This document shows positions 32,088 through 32,191 of a stretch of 32,191 nt of DNA, piece by piece (within the stretch, counting starts at the first letter, position 1; each line of letters opens with the position of its first letter). The notes under the pieces are model-generated. The model was not told the DNA's origin and ran no database searches. It worked only from the letters and a program-made list of their open reading frames with translations. This stretch comes from Clostridiales bacterium COT073_COT-073 (GTDB taxonomy: Bacteria; Bacillota; Clostridia; Lachnospirales; Vallitaleaceae): assembly GCA_003858485.1 (NCBI GenBank), contig RQYD01000033.1, positions 1 through 32,191 on the forward strand. Direction: 5' to 3'. A program made the position numbers and the translations under genes.

Positions 32088-32191
32088 CTGCCCTTAAAAT
32101 AAATAGGTTTGTTCCTTTTAAAAAATATTTCAAAGTGATACCTTTTCTTAATTTTGGGTACAACAAAAAAGCCATCCCTTTTCCATCAAAA

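Larger units (their letters stand above)
31916..32191. mobile_element. Left end of island 4 (cut by the window)
   Basis: After attachment site 4 the sequence repeats the layout found after guaA: the 56-base module, then a hairpin (TCACCTGAAGA / TTCTTTGGGTGA, about 31998-32025). No gene is supported before the window ends. Confidence 0.55.

Noticed and set aside
31987-32175. Reverse-strand gene at the window end
   Set aside because: It is produced by reading through two hairpins and AT-rich DNA, with no ribosome site or recognisable domain.
1-32191. tRNA or rRNA genes
   Set aside because: I saw no cloverleaf or rRNA-like sequence; the integration target is guaA, not a tRNA.

Overview
This window looks like a low-GC Clostridia-type chromosome, possibly an acetogen of the Eubacterium/Acetobacterium kind. 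That placement rests only on base composition and the look of the GuaA protein, so it is weak. The anchoring housekeeping gene is guaA (GMP synthase, 1582-3120). Nearly everything after it is mobile or defence-related DNA.

The 3' end of guaA is a known integration hotspot. Its last codons (Glu-Trp-Glu-stop, GAATGGGAATAG at 3109-3120) recur as GAGTGGGAATAG at 15244-15255, GAGTGGGAATAA at 20682-20693 and GAGTGGGAGTAA at 31904-31915. I read these as attachment sites that divide the window into three tandem islands plus the left end of a fourth. Island 1 is 3121-15255, island 2 is 15256-20693, island 3 is 20694-31915, and island 4 starts at 31916.

The islands share one backbone: a small cargo gene, a reverse-strand XRE repressor, an excisionase-like HTH gene, a tyrosine integrase, replication and mobilisation genes, a small XRE gene, then main cargo. 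Only island 1 keeps the whole backbone: repressor, xis, integrase, ribbon-helix-helix protein, PrimPol, RepA-like ATPase, MobC and MOBP relaxase. It also has a candidate replication origin and oriT. No type IV secretion genes are present, so it is a mobilisable element rather than a self-transmissible one. Island 2 has lost everything from the repressor HTH to the relaxase N-terminus. Island 3 has lost everything from mid-integrase to the small XRE gene.

Cargo is mostly defence. Island 1 carries a HpaII-type restriction locus whose cytosine methyltransferase is reduced to scraps (HNH nuclease, HpaII-like nuclease, Vsr), followed by a DUF262 + HEPN gene pair. Island 2 carries a GNAT acetyltransferase behind a leader-peptide/terminator attenuator, a truncated HsdM, a membrane-anchored alpha/beta hydrolase and a broken KwaB-like (DUF4868) gene. 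Island 3 carries a broken SUKH gene, a broken ORF6N/PLD-like gene, and an apparently intact four-gene run: type III Mod, type III Res, a HamA-like DUF1837 nuclease and a HamB-like helicase. A second, intact ORF6N/PLD-like gene lies upstream of guaA at 120-1010.

Several genes are broken by one-base changes, often in homopolymers, and three in-frame TAG codons interrupt otherwise conserved frames. Decay is the simplest reading; assembly error or programmed variation cannot be excluded from sequence alone.
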